From NCBI RefSeq assembly GCF_001598055.1, contig NZ_CP014844.1, forward strand, positions 62,001 to 126,000: a stretch of DNA of 64,000 nt. The letters run 5' to 3'. The position numbers were made by a program, and so were the translations under genes. The notes below the pieces were generated by a model, which was not told where the DNA came from, did no database searches, and saw nothing but the letters and a program-made list of their open reading frames with translations. Shown in pieces: positions 26,398 to 35,665 of this stretch. This DNA is from Cupriavidus nantongensis (GTDB lineage: Bacteria > Pseudomonadota > Gammaproteobacteria > Burkholderiales > Burkholderiaceae). The stretch's first letter is position 1; the number at the start of each line of letters is the position of its first letter.

Positions 26398-27711
26398 ATG
26401 CTCGTCACCGAACCCCAAGCCGCCCTGCTGTCGCCCCAGCGCACCGCAGCCAGCGCTGAACCGCGCGCGCTGCTGCGCGACCTGTTCGATACCGCGGTCG
26501 CCTCCGTCAGCGCCAGCCACTGCCTGCCGCCGCACCTGCCCGCGCCGCCCAAGGGCCGCACCGTGGTGATCGGCGCCGGCAAGGCCGCCGCGGCGATGGC
26601 GCAGGCGGTGGAAGCGAACTGGCCAGGCGAGCTGTCGGGCCTGGTGGTGACGCGCTACGGCCACGGCGCCGACTGCAAGCGCATCGAAGTGGTCGAGGCC
26701 GCCCACCCGGTTCCCGACGAAGCCGGCGCGCGCGCCGCGCAGCGCATGGTGGAACTGGTGCAGGGCCTCACCGCCGACGACCTAGTGCTGTGCCTGATCT
26801 CCGGCGGCGGCTCCGCGCTGCTGGCGGCGCCCGCGCCGGGCCTGACGCTGGCCGACAAGCAAGCCGTGAACAAGGCGCTGCTCAGGAGCGGCGCCAGCAT
26901 CGGCGAGATGAACTGCGTGCGCAAGCACCTGTCGGCGCTCAAGGGCGGCCGCCTGGCGCTGCATTGCGCGCCGGCACGCGTGGAAACGCTGCTGATTTCC
27001 GATATTCCCGGCGATGACCCGACGCTGATCGCCAGCGGCCCGACGCTGCCCGACGCAACCACCTGCGCCGACGCGCTGGCGGTGATCGCCAAGTACGGCA
27101 TCGAGGTGCCGGCCAACGTGCGCGCGCACCTGGAGAGCGGTGCCGGCGAAACCCCCAAGCCCGGCGATGCGCGCTTCCACGGCCACCGCAGCGTGACGCT
27201 GGCCACCGCGCAGCAGGCGCTGGAAGCCGCCGCGGCGCGCGCGCGCGAACTGGGCTTCGAGGCCCATATCCTGTCCGACTGCATCGAGGGCGAAGCGCGC
27301 GAAGTCGCCGAAGTGCATGCCGCGATCGCGCGCCAGGTGGCGCAGCGCGGCCAGCCCTTCGGCAAGCCGTGCGTGATCCTGTCCGGCGGCGAGACCACCG
27401 TGACCGTGCGCGGCAAGGGCCGCGGCGGACGCAATGCCGAGTTCCTGCTGGCGCTGGCGGTGGCGCTCGACGGCCTGCCCGGCGTGCATGCGATCGCCGG
27501 CGACACCGATGGCATCGATGGCTCCGAGGACAACGCCGGCGCGCTGCTGTCGCCCGACACGCTGACCCGCGCCGGCGCGCGCGGGCTGCATGCGCGCGCG
27601 CACCTGGAGAACAACGACGGCTACGGCTTCTTCGCCGGACTGGACGACCTGATCGTCACCGGCCCGACCCGCACCAACGTGAACGATTTCCGCGCGATTT
27701 TGATCACCTGA
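26398..27711 (+). CDS. ttuD: Glycerate 2-kinase / hydroxypyruvate reductase family (MOFRL)
   Basis: A 437-residue protein of the MOFRL glycerate kinase family. VVIGAGKAAAAMAQAVE and LISGGGSALLAAPAPGLTL are the N-terminal domain signatures; DIPGDDPTLIASGPT, CVILSGGETTVTVRGKGRGG and GDTDGIDGSEDNAGA mark the C-terminal MOFRL domain. Such enzymes phosphorylate glycerate at C2, giving 2-phosphoglycerate. Older annotation calls them TtuD hydroxypyruvate reductase. The next gene, pyruvate kinase, supports the kinase reading because enolase and Pyk then complete the route to pyruvate. Confidence 0.88.
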   Translation: MLVTEPQAALLSPQRTAASAEPRALLRDLFDTAVASVSASHCLPPHLPAPPKGRTVVIGAGKAAAAMAQAVEANWPGELSGLVVTRYGHGADCKRIEVVEAAHPVPDEAGARAAQRMVELVQGLTADDLVLCLISGGGSALLAAPAPGLTLADKQAVNKALLRSGASIGEMNCVRKHLSALKGGRLALHCAPARVETLLISDIPGDDPTLIASGPTLPDATTCADALAVIAKYGIEVPANVRAHLESGAGETPKPGDARFHGHRSVTLATAQQALEAAAARARELGFEAHILSDCIEGEAREVAEVHAAIARQVAQRGQPFGKPCVILSGGETTVTVRGKGRGGRNAEFLLALAVALDGLPGVHAIAGDTDGIDGSEDNAGALLSPDTLTRAGARGLHARAHLENNDGYGFFAGLDDLIVTGPTRTNVNDFRAILIT

Positions 27712-27714
27712 TTT

Positions 27715-27802
27715 CTTGTCGTTCCCGCGCAGGAGGGAACCCAGTGACGTTCAAAGACGCTGGATTCCCGCCCACGTGCCCTTTGGGTATGCGCGGGAAT
27801 GA
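27715..27802 (-). repeat. Intergenic palindromic repeat, copy B (inverted)
   Basis: Reverse complement of copy A at 24259-24348, with only a few differences and a two-base length change. It starts four bases after the ttuD stop. The two copies bracket hyi, glxR and ttuD as an inverted pair 3.4 kb apart. Confidence 0.75.
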
Positions 27803-27879
27803 CGGAGTGGCATAGCACAGTAGTACCGACTGACTCGCGGCGCCGACGCGCCGCTACCGAGAATGGAAGAGGAGACATC

Positions 27880-29343
27880 ATGAGACGCCAGCGCAAAGCG
27901 AAGATCGTGGCCACGCTCGGCCCCGCCAGCACCGACATCGCGGTGATCCGCGCGCTGTTCGAGGCCGGCGCCGACGTGTTCCGGCTGAACTTCAGCCACG
28001 GCACGCACGACGACCACCGCGCGCGCTACGACGCGGTGCGCCAGGTCGAGGCCGAGACCGGCCGCCCCATCGCCGTGCTGGCCGACCTGCAGGGCCCCAA
28101 GCTGCGCATCGGCACCTTCGCCGCCGGCAAGGTCGCGGTGCGCACCGGGGATGTGTTCGTGCTCGACAGCGACCCGACCCCGGGCGACGGCACCCGCGTC
28201 TACCTGCCGCACCCCGAGCTGTTCCAGGCCGCACAGCCAGGCCAGTCGCTGCTGATCGACGACGGCAAGGTGCGCCTGGCGATCGAGTCGGTCACCACCG
28301 GCACCATTACCACGCGCGTGGCCAACAACGGCTCGCTGTCCGACCGCAAGGGCGTGAACGTGCCCGACGCGGTGATCCCCATCCCCGCGCTGACCGAGAA
28401 GGACCGCAAGGACCTGGACTTCGCGCTGTCGCTGGGCGCCGACTGGATCGGCCTGTCGTTCGTGCAACGCCCGTCAGACATCGTCGAGGCGCGCGAGATC
28501 GTCGGCACCCGTGCCGGCATCCTGTCCAAGATCGAGAAGCCGGCCGCGCTGCAGCAGCTCGAAGAGATCGTGCGGGTGTCCGATTCGGTGATGGTGGCGC
28601 GCGGCGACCTGGGGGTGGAGCTGCCGCCCGAGCGCGTGCCCGGCGTGCAGAAGCGCATCCTGCGCGTGTGCCGCCAGCTGGGCAAGCCGGTGGTGATCGC
28701 CACGCAGATGCTGGAATCGATGATCGACTCGCCGGTGCCGACCCGCGCCGAAGCGTCGGACGTGGCCAGCGCCATCTATGAAGGCGCCGATGCGGTGATG
28801 CTGTCGGCCGAGTCGGCCAACGGCCGCTACCCGGTGCCGGCGGTGTCGATGATGAACCGCATCGTTACCGAGGTCGAGCGCGACCCGCTGTACCGCAACC
28901 TGCTCGACGCCCAGCACGAGACCCCGCTGAACACGCGCCAGGATGCCATTTGCGCCGCGCTGCGCGAAGTCACGCACATCATCGGCGCGGCCGCGACGGT
29001 GACCTATACCTCGTCGGGCTCGACCGCGCTGCGCGCCGCGCGCGAACGGCCGTGCGCACCGATCGTCAGCATCACGCCGAACCTGGAGATCGCGCGCCGG
29101 CTGGCGATCGCGTGGGGCATCCACTCCACCGTGAGCCCGGACGTGCAGAGCGTGGACGAAATGGTCGAAGCCGCCACGCGCGCCGCCGTTGCCGAAGGCT
29201 ACGCCGCGCCGGGTGACCAGATCACCATCGCCGCCGGCATGCCGTTCGGCCAGGGCGGCACCACCAACCTGCTGCGCGTGGCCGAAGTCAGCGCCAGCGT
29301 GGTGGCCGCCGCGCCTGCTGCACGCGAGGCCGCACTGGCCTGA
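27880..29343 (+). CDS. pyk: Pyruvate kinase
   Basis: A 487-residue pyruvate kinase. KIVATLGPASTD, FRLNFSHGTHDDH, LADLQGPKLRIG, ILSKIEKPAALQ and MVARGDLGVELPPERVP are the active-site and metal-binding signatures; AGMPFGQGGTTNLLRV ends the C-terminal regulatory domain. It converts PEP to pyruvate with ATP formation. ATG 27880 follows GAGGAGACATC; an upstream frame to 27799 overlaps the repeat. Position at the end of the glycerate pathway suggests an isozyme serving glyoxylate growth. Confidence 0.93.
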   Translation: MRRQRKAKIVATLGPASTDIAVIRALFEAGADVFRLNFSHGTHDDHRARYDAVRQVEAETGRPIAVLADLQGPKLRIGTFAAGKVAVRTGDVFVLDSDPTPGDGTRVYLPHPELFQAAQPGQSLLIDDGKVRLAIESVTTGTITTRVANNGSLSDRKGVNVPDAVIPIPALTEKDRKDLDFALSLGADWIGLSFVQRPSDIVEAREIVGTRAGILSKIEKPAALQQLEEIVRVSDSVMVARGDLGVELPPERVPGVQKRILRVCRQLGKPVVIATQMLESMIDSPVPTRAEASDVASAIYEGADAVMLSAESANGRYPVPAVSMMNRIVTEVERDPLYRNLLDAQHETPLNTRQDAICAALREVTHIIGAAATVTYTSSGSTALRAARERPCAPIVSITPNLEIARRLAIAWGIHSTVSPDVQSVDEMVEAATRAAVAEGYAAPGDQITIAAGMPFGQGGTTNLLRVAEVSASVVAAAPAAREAALA

Positions 29344-29424
29344 GCGCGCGCTCGCGCGTTCCCGCTCCGGAACCTCCAGGCCATCACGGAACCGGGTGCA
29401 AACCCGGTTTCTTCGCTTTGCCGC

Positions 29425-29473
29425 ACACCGCCCGCATTGCCCGTCTCCAGGGCGAGTGGGCGGTGTTTTTTTT
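29425..29473 (+). terminator. Terminator after pyk
   Basis: ACACCGCCC / GGGCGGTGT arms with an inner GCCC/GGGC stem are followed by seven or more Ts. A smaller hairpin (ACCGGG/CCCGGT) precedes it near 29391-29408. It marks the end of the gcl-pyk cluster. Confidence 0.85.
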
Positions 29474-29587
29474 GGCGTGCCGCGGCGCGCGTCCGCGGGC
29501 ACGGCGCGCTGCTGCAACGAGCGCCCAGGCGCGGATTGCTATACTGAATTCCACTTCCTCCACCTATTCCCCAAGCCCGGAGCCCCC

Positions 29588-30457
29588 ATGCGCCTCGATG
29601 ACGAAGCCGAAAGCCAGCACGTTGAAGACCGCCGCGGGGGCTTCGGCGGCCTTGGCGGCAAGTCGATCGGCATCGGCACGGTCATCATCGCGCTGGCGGC
29701 GTCGTACTTCTTCGGCATCGACCCGATGCTGATCATGCAGGGCGCGTCGGTGCTGCAGGGCTCCGGCCCGCAGCAGCAACAGCAGCAGGCCGACCGGCCG
29801 CCGGCGACGGACCAGATGACGGTGTTCACGCGCAAGGTGCTGGGCAATACCGAGCGCACCTGGCAACACATCTTCGAAACCCAGCTCAACCGCCGCTATG
29901 CACCGCCGACGCTGGTGCTGTTCTCCGGCGCCACGCCGACGGCATGCGGCACCGGCCAGTCGGCGATGGGCCCGTTCTACTGCCCGGGCGACCAGAAGGT
30001 CTATATCGACCTGGCCTTCTATGACGAACTGCGCCAGCGCTTCGGCGCCGGCGGCGACTTTGCCCAGGCTTATGTGATCGCGCACGAGATCGGCCACCAT
30101 GTGCAGAACCTGCTGGGCGTCTCGGACAAGGTCGACAGCGCGCGCCGCCGCATGGGCGAGGCCCAGGCCAACCAGCTGTCGGTGCGCATGGAGCTGCAGG
30201 CCGACTGCCTGGCCGGGGTCTGGGCCGCCACCGCGCAGCGCGCCAACCAGCAGCTGCTGGAGCCCGGCGATATCGAGGAAGGCCTGAAGGCCGCCGCCGC
30301 CATCGGCGACGACCGGCTGCAGCGCCAGTCGCAGGGCTATGTCGTGCCGGAAGCGTTTACCCACGGCTCCAGCGAGCAGCGCGTGCGCTGGCTGCGCCGC
30401 GGCCTCGAGTCCGGCGACATCCGCAAGTGCGACGCCTTCGCCGCGCGCGACCTGTAG
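29588..30457 (+). CDS. YpfJ-like neutral zinc metallopeptidase family protein
   Basis: A 289-residue membrane-anchored protein. The Gly-rich N-terminus leads to one membrane helix (SIGIGTVIIALAASYFFG), a Gln-rich linker and a catalytic-type domain with HEIGHH (residues 166-171) plus MELQADCLAGVWA, which supplies a third acidic ligand. FSGATPTACGTGQSAMGPFYC carries conserved Cys and Gly residues of the YpfJ family. The peptide substrate is not known. The ATG at 29588 lies in CCCCCATG without a clear ribosome site. Confidence 0.82.
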   Translation: MRLDDEAESQHVEDRRGGFGGLGGKSIGIGTVIIALAASYFFGIDPMLIMQGASVLQGSGPQQQQQQADRPPATDQMTVFTRKVLGNTERTWQHIFETQLNRRYAPPTLVLFSGATPTACGTGQSAMGPFYCPGDQKVYIDLAFYDELRQRFGAGGDFAQAYVIAHEIGHHVQNLLGVSDKVDSARRRMGEAQANQLSVRMELQADCLAGVWAATAQRANQQLLEPGDIEEGLKAAAAIGDDRLQRQSQGYVVPEAFTHGSSEQRVRWLRRGLESGDIRKCDAFAARDL

Positions 30458-30508
30458 TTCCCGGTCCCGCCCCCAACCTCGGTGGGGGCCGACAATGTGA
30501 CGTTTGCG

Positions 30509-30538
30509 TTGTCCGGGCCGCGCTTCCCTGTCTATAAT
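30509..30538 (+). promoter_or_regulatory. Sigma-70-type promoter upstream of the RND pump
   Basis: TTGTCC-N18-TATAAT gives a perfect -10 hexamer. It implies a leader of about 215 bases before the ATG at 30762. The leader contains a 67-codon frame (30557-30760) that I do not consider a gene. Confidence 0.5.
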
Positions 30539-30761
30539 CGCCGGCAAGGCCGCAGTATGACGGCCGGTCGCCGGCGTCGATCCTCACCGGTCTTTCCCGC
30601 CGCAGCGCCGGGTCCTTCCCCGCCGGACCCCCGTACCTCTGGTACGCGCCAACTTGCCGCAATCGTTGCGGCGTCTCCGCACCCAAGCCGTTCCGTTCCA
30701 ACCGCACCGGAGCCACGGCCGATCTTCACTTGCCGTGCGCCCGTGCCAGCCCTGACCTGAC

Positions 30762-33700
30762 ATGGCGTCGTTTTTCCTGAAGCGCCCGGCGTTCGCCTGG
30801 GTGCTGGCCATCCTGACCGTGGTGGCGGGCCTGCTGGCCCTGAACCGCATCCCCATCGCCCAGTATCCGGCGGTGGCGCCGCCGACGGTGATCATCTACG
30901 CCGATTACCCCGGCGCGTCCGCGCGCACGGTGGAGGACCGCGTCACCGCGGTGCTGGAGCAGCAGATGCACGGCATTCCCGGCCTGCTCTACCTCGATTC
31001 CAGCAGCGAGGGCGGCACCGCCACGGTGACGCTCGGCTTCCGCCAAGGCACCGACCCGCAGCTGGCGCAGGTCAACGTGCGCAACCGCGTGGCCCAGGCC
31101 GAGCCGCTGCTGCCCGAGGCGGTGCGGCGCGGCGGGGTCTATGTCGACCAGGCCAGCAGCAGCGCCTTCATGTATGTGTCGCTGGTGTCGGACAGCGGCC
31201 AGCTCGACGAAACCGCGCTGGGCGACTTCGCCGCCGGCTCGGTGCTGCCGCTGCTGCGCCGCCTGCCCGGCATCGGCAAGGCCGAGCCCTACGGCGCCGA
31301 ATACGCGCTGCGGATCTGGTTCGACCCCGACAAGCTGAACGCCTTCAACCTGACCACGGCCGAGGTCGAGGCCGCCATCCGCGCGCGCAACGGCAACGTC
31401 ACGCCGGGCCAGCTGGGCGGCGCGCCGGCCGTGCCGGAGCAGCCGTTCCAGGCGATCGTGCGCCCGCCCGCGCCGATGAGCGACGCGCAGGCGTTCGGAC
31501 GCATCGTGGTGCGCGCCGCCACCGACGGTTCGGCGGTGCTGCTGCGCGACGTGGCGCGGGTGGAACTGGCCGCCAGCGACTACCGCTACGGCTCCACGCT
31601 GAACACGCGCAACGCCGCGTCGATCGGCCTGAAGCTGGCCGACGGCGCCAACGTGCTGCAGACCTCGCGCACCGTGCGCGCCGCGCTCGATGCCGCCAGC
31701 AAGGGCTTCCCGGGCGACGTGCGCTACGAGATCTCGTATGACGGCGCCACCTTCGTGCAGGCGTCGATCTCGCGCGTGGTGCTGACGCTGATCGAGGCCA
31801 CGGTGCTGGTGTTCCTGATCCTGTACCTGTTCCTCGGCAACCTGCGCGCCACGCTGATTCCGTGCATCGTGGTGCCGGTGTCGCTGCTGGGCACGGTCGC
31901 GTGCCTGTACGCGCTGGGCCTGTCGCTGAACGTGATCACGCTGTTCGGCGTGGTGCTGGCGATCGGCATCCTGGTCGACGACGCCATCGTGGTGGTGGAA
32001 AACGTCGAGCGCATCATGCGCAGCGACGGCGTCGGTGCAATGCAGGCTGCGGCGCGCTCGATGCGCGAAGTCTCCGGGGCGCTGATCGCGGTAACGCTGG
32101 TGCTGTGCGCGGTGTTCGTGCCGATGGCGTTCTTCGGCAGCGCGGTGGGCGTGATCTACCGGCATTTTGCCGTGACGCTGGCGGTGTCGATCGCGTTCTC
32201 GCTGTTCTTTGCGCTGACGCTGGCGCCGGCGATGTGCGCCAGCCTGCTGCGCCACAGCGCCGCGCCGGCGCGCGGGCCGCTGGCGTGGTTCGATGCGCGC
32301 TTTGCCGCGTTCACCGCACGCTATGCCGGCTGGGTGCAGGCGCTGCAGCGCCGCCGGCTGCGCTGGCTGGCGGTGTACCTGGCGCTGACGCTGGCGTGCG
32401 GCTATGCGCTGTGGAAGATGCCGAGCGGCTTCCTGCCCGAAGAGGATACCGGCGAGATCGTGGTCGACGTGGAACTGCCCGCCGGCAGCACGCAGGCCGA
32501 CACGCGGCGTTTGGTTGCGAGCCTCGAGCAGTGGATGCGCGACCAGCGCTACCCGGTGCATTCGAGCTTTGCCGTGCTGGGCTGGTCCAGCGGCGGCAGC
32601 GGCGAGCAGCGCGCCAGCCTGTTTATCGGCCTGACCGACTGGAAGGCGCGCGGGCGCGGTCACAGCGCGCAGGCGGTGCTGGAGCGGCTTGCGGCCGGCC
32701 TCGAAAGCTGGTCTGGCCGCGGCGCGGCGCAACTGTTCGCCTACAACAGCTCGGCGCTGCCGGAACTGGGCAGCATCGGCGGCCTGGACATGCGGCTGGT
32801 GGCGCGCCAGCCAGTCGGCCGCGAGGCGCTGTTCGCCGCGCGCGACAAGCTGATCGAACGCGCCAGACAGGACCCGGTGCTGGGCGAGGTGCGCGCAACC
32901 ACCGGCCAGCCCGTGCCGGCGCTGGACCTGAAGATCGACTACCGCAAGGCCGAGGCCTTCGGCGTCGACGCCGAAGCCGTGCACCACACGCTGTCGGCGA
33001 CGCTGGGCTCGCGCTATATCGACGAAGTCGCGCGCGAAGGCCGGGTGCGGCGCGTGATCCTGCAGGCCGATGCCCCGTTCCGCATGCAGCCGGACCAGCT
33101 GGCGCGCGTGCATGTGCGCAACGTCCACGGCGCGATGGTGTCGCTGGCGGCGTTCGCGTCGCTGGAATGGGGGCAAGGCGAGGTCACGCTGGAGCGCTTC
33201 GACGGCTTCAGCTCGGTGCGGATCAATGCCGAAGTGGCGCCGGGATACACCACCGGCGCGGCGATGACGCGGCTGACGGAACTGGTGCGCGGGCTGGGTC
33301 CCGAATTCGACGTGCGCTGGACCGGGCGTGCCTACGAGCAGCAGCAGACCGGCACGCAGGCGCCGTGGCTGTTCGCGCTGTCGCTGCTGTTTATCTTCCT
33401 GTGCCTGGTGGCGTTGTATGAAAGCTGGACCCTGCCGCTGGCGGTGATTGCGATCGTGCCGACCGGCCTGATGGGCGCGGCCGCCGCGATCTGGCTGCGC
33501 GGCATGCCCAACGATGTCTACTTCAAGGTGGGCGTGGTGGTGATCATGGGCCTGGCGGCCAAGAACGCCATCCTGATCGTCGAATATGCCGAGCAGTTGC
33601 GGCGCGGGGCCGCCGGCGCCATGGACGTGGTCGAAGCCGCCACGCGCGCGGCGCGCCAGCGGCTGCGCCCGGTGGTGATGACCTCGCTGGCGTTCGTGCT

Positions 33701-33911
33701 GGGGGTAGTGCCGCTGGCCATCAGCACCGGCCCCGGCGCAGGCGCGCAGCAGGCGGTCGGCACCGGCGTGCTGGGCGGCATGCTGGGCGCGACCGTGCTG
33801 GGCACGCTGGCGGTGCCGCTGCTGTACGCGGCGATCGCGCGCCGCTTGCAGCGCGCGCAGCCAGCGCCGGAACAAGCGCCGGAACAAGCGGCAGCGGCAG
33901 CTACGGAATAG
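30762..33911 (+). CDS. RND efflux pump inner-membrane subunit (HAE1/AcrB-like)
   Basis: A 1049-residue RND transporter of the hydrophobe/amphiphile family. FFLKRPAFAWVLAILTVVAG is the N-terminal helix signature; GILVDDAIVVVENVER holds the Asp pair of the proton relay, and MGLAAKNAILIVEYAE holds the partner Lys. Two large periplasmic loops are present, so it is full length. No membrane-fusion or outer-membrane partner gene lies next to it; it must borrow them or use a distant operon. No ribosome site precedes the ATG. Ends with a Gln/Ala/Pro tail. Confidence 0.9.
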   Translation: MASFFLKRPAFAWVLAILTVVAGLLALNRIPIAQYPAVAPPTVIIYADYPGASARTVEDRVTAVLEQQMHGIPGLLYLDSSSEGGTATVTLGFRQGTDPQLAQVNVRNRVAQAEPLLPEAVRRGGVYVDQASSSAFMYVSLVSDSGQLDETALGDFAAGSVLPLLRRLPGIGKAEPYGAEYALRIWFDPDKLNAFNLTTAEVEAAIRARNGNVTPGQLGGAPAVPEQPFQAIVRPPAPMSDAQAFGRIVVRAATDGSAVLLRDVARVELAASDYRYGSTLNTRNAASIGLKLADGANVLQTSRTVRAALDAASKGFPGDVRYEISYDGATFVQASISRVVLTLIEATVLVFLILYLFLGNLRATLIPCIVVPVSLLGTVACLYALGLSLNVITLFGVVLAIGILVDDAIVVVENVERIMRSDGVGAMQAAARSMREVSGALIAVTLVLCAVFVPMAFFGSAVGVIYRHFAVTLAVSIAFSLFFALTLAPAMCASLLRHSAAPARGPLAWFDARFAAFTARYAGWVQALQRRRLRWLAVYLALTLACGYALWKMPSGFLPEEDTGEIVVDVELPAGSTQADTRRLVASLEQWMRDQRYPVHSSFAVLGWSSGGSGEQRASLFIGLTDWKARGRGHSAQAVLERLAAGLESWSGRGAAQLFAYNSSALPELGSIGGLDMRLVARQPVGREALFAARDKLIERARQDPVLGEVRATTGQPVPALDLKIDYRKAEAFGVDAEAVHHTLSATLGSRYIDEVAREGRVRRVILQADAPFRMQPDQLARVHVRNVHGAMVSLAAFASLEWGQGEVTLERFDGFSSVRINAEVAPGYTTGAAMTRLTELVRGLGPEFDVRWTGRAYEQQQTGTQAPWLFALSLLFIFLCLVALYESWTLPLAVIAIVPTGLMGAAAAIWLRGMPNDVYFKVGVVVIMGLAAKNAILIVEYAEQLRRGAAGAMDVVEAATRAARQRLRPVVMTSLAFVLGVVPLAISTGPGAGAQQAVGTGVLGGMLGATVLGTLAVPLLYAAIARRLQRAQPAPEQAPEQAAAAATE

Positions 33912-34023
33912 AAAAACGCCTGCCAGGCGAAGAGAGAAGGAGGAGGAGGTCGGCCGGGCAGGCGGGAGAGAAAACTTGCGGCCACCGCAGTGGCCGCGTC
34001 GGGTCTTGGGGCAGACCCGGGGA

Positions 34024-34437
34024 TCAGACGCGATAGCCGTACAGCGAACCATCGCCGGAGCGCGAGTTGTCGAGCGCGCGTTCGGCCACGTCACCGGTGA
34101 AGGTGTGCGTGCCTTCGCTGAAGGTATCGAACTTGTCGCGCTTCGAGATCTCGCCGCTGAAGCTGCGCGCCCCTTCGCTGAAGGTGTCGAACTTGCCGTC
34201 GCGGCGCGAGCCTTCCGAGTACGGGTCGAAGCGACCGGTGCGGGCGCCGTCGGTGTAGGTGTCGAACTTGCCTTGCTTGGCGCCGTCCGTGTACACATCG
34301 TACTTGCCGACCCGCAGCGCGTCGGCATACACATCGAACTTGCCAACCTTGCTGGCAGCGGGGGCAGCCATCGCCGTAGCGGACGCGGCCACTGCCGCGA
34401 ACACGAGCGCGCCGCCAAGGATACGTCTGGCGATCAT
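34024..34437 (-). CDS. Exported protein of 12-residue repeats, unknown function
   Basis: A 137-residue protein I do not recognise. Residues 1-24 are a signal peptide (GALVFAAVAASATAMA). The mature part is six copies of a unit of the type G-K-F/Y-D-x-Y/F-x-D/E-G-A-R/K, with Gly starts at 32, 44, 56, 68 and 81 and a sixth unit from Asp101. The first four have a strict 12-residue period; later units are separated by SFSGEISKR and TFTGDVAER inserts. The ATG at 34437 has AAGGAG eight bases upstream; a TTG 15 bases earlier overlaps that site. Acidic and aromatic residues recur at fixed positions, which could bind cations. No cysteine occurs in the mature protein. Confidence 0.7.
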   Translation of the reverse strand: MIARRILGGALVFAAVAASATAMAAPAASKVGKFDVYADALRVGKYDVYTDGAKQGKFDTYTDGARTGRFDPYSEGSRRDGKFDTFSEGARSFSGEISKRDKFDTFSEGTHTFTGDVAERALDNSRSGDGSLYGYRV

Positions 34438-34717
34438 TTGGGACTCCTTCAACTGATTTCGTCGTTCTTTCTTGTCGGTCCGGGATGGGACTCCGGCCGC
34501 TCTGCAATCTATGTTGCGATGCGAGCACGGACTGAAGATTAGTCACGGCCCGCGCGAGCAGAAATACCGCTGCGACGAATGGTGCGTTGCGAGTCGTGAA
34601 ACGACTCGCTTGCCGATGAATGGTGTCCGCGGATCGCCGGCGATACGCCGCCACGGGTGGGTGCGCGTGGCGGCAACCGCACCCGCGAGGGCACGCCCGG
34701 GCGGGCGTGGCGCGGGC

Positions 34718-35146
34718 TCAGAGCGTGTACTGGCCGCTGGCTTCGGGCTGGAACGCGATCTCGGCGACGCTTACCTGCTGCTCGCGGCCATCGGGCAGGC
34801 GGTAGCTGACGGTCTGGCCGGCGCGCGCGCCCAGCAGCGCCTGGCCCACCGGCGACAGCACCGACAGCCGGCCGGCGTCGAAGTCGGCGGCGTCGGGATA
34901 CACCAGGGTCCAGTTGCGCGGCGCCTGCTCGCCCGGCAGCGTGCACACCACGCGCGTGTTCATCGTGACCACGTCGGTCGGGATCTCTTCGGGCGCGACG
35001 ATGGTGGCGCGCGCCAGCAGGCTGTCGAGCATGTCCTCGAGCTGGGCCGAGCCGGCGCGGCTGGCGATGCGCTCCAGGCGGGTGACGTCGAGTTCGGTCA
35101 GGTACAGGGTGGCATTCTGGTGGGTCTTGGTCTTGGTGGCCGTCAT
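34718..35146 (-). CDS. rnk: Rnk-type regulator (GreA/GreB-like)
   Basis: A 142-residue protein of the Rnk family. YLTELDVTRLERIAS is the short N-terminal helix region; the C-terminal FKBP-like domain contains MNTRVVCTLPGE, WTLVYPDAADFDAGRLSVLS and PVGQALLGARAGQTVSYRLPDG, as in GreA/GreB. Rnk binds RNA polymerase in place of GreA but lacks the coiled coil for transcript cleavage, and affects nucleoside diphosphate kinase levels. GGAGG lies seven bases before the ATG. The 280 bases to the repeat-protein gene hold no clear feature. Confidence 0.85.
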   Translation of the reverse strand: MTATKTKTHQNATLYLTELDVTRLERIASRAGSAQLEDMLDSLLARATIVAPEEIPTDVVTMNTRVVCTLPGEQAPRNWTLVYPDAADFDAGRLSVLSPVGQALLGARAGQTVSYRLPDGREQQVSVAEIAFQPEASGQYTL

Positions 35147-35665
35147 GGCGGGTCCTCCGGCAGTCGTGGGTGGGCGCGGCCGGCCTGCGATGGCGGGCGG
35201 CGGCGGTCAGGTCTTGCGGGTTGGCGTGCCGCGCAGCGGCGCGCGCATCAACGGATCGGCAAAAGCGTTGCGGCGATCGCCGGCAACAACGGAAACGCTG
35301 GCTCGGGCCCGGTTCGGCCCGGGCCCCGCTATGGGAGACGAATCAGGCTGGGAACCGGGCGGAATCAGGCGGTGCGCTGATCCGGCGGGGAGACATCGCG
35401 CGCTTGGCGCGCTGGGGCAGACTGGGGGCCAGGGCGAGCGCGGACGCGTGCGCGCGGCCGGTCCGCAGCGGGCGGACAGGCGCATCGGGCATCGGCGTCA
35501 GGCGATCGGTCATGGTCATTGCGGAAAAGGATAAGCGGCAGCCGATGGCTTGCTGCAACGGCGAGCCCGGAAGTGGTGGCTCACCTGCCTTGCTGCCCCG
35601 CTTCGTGCACCGTGCTGGTGCGAAGTCGGAGCAACCATCGTAGCACAGCGCCGCGCTCGGGGTCG
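35147..35665. other. Non-coding 519-base gap
   Basis: No supported gene. There is a GC-rich stem-loop of GGGCCCGG-type repeats near 35304-35326 and a 58-codon minus-strand frame (35343-35519) without ribosome site or recognisable sequence. Nothing else stands out. Confidence 0.4.

Noticed and set aside
24259..27802. Composite transposon bounded by copies A and B
   Set aside because: The copies contain no transposase and no target-site duplication is visible; the enclosed genes belong functionally to the surrounding operon.
30557..30760. 67-codon frame directly before the RND pump
   Set aside because: No ribosome site, Pro/Arg/Ser-rich composition and no recognisable sequence. It looks like untranslated leader.
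30726..34418. 1230-codon open frame on the minus strand opposite the RND pump
   Set aside because: It is Arg-, His- and Gln-rich without recognisable motifs and lies opposite a full-length RND transporter with all signature motifs. Long antisense frames are expected at this GC content.
35343..35519. 58-codon minus-strand frame in the rnk / PbrR-like gap
   Set aside because: Although it begins with several Met codons, there is no ribosome site and no resemblance to any protein I know.
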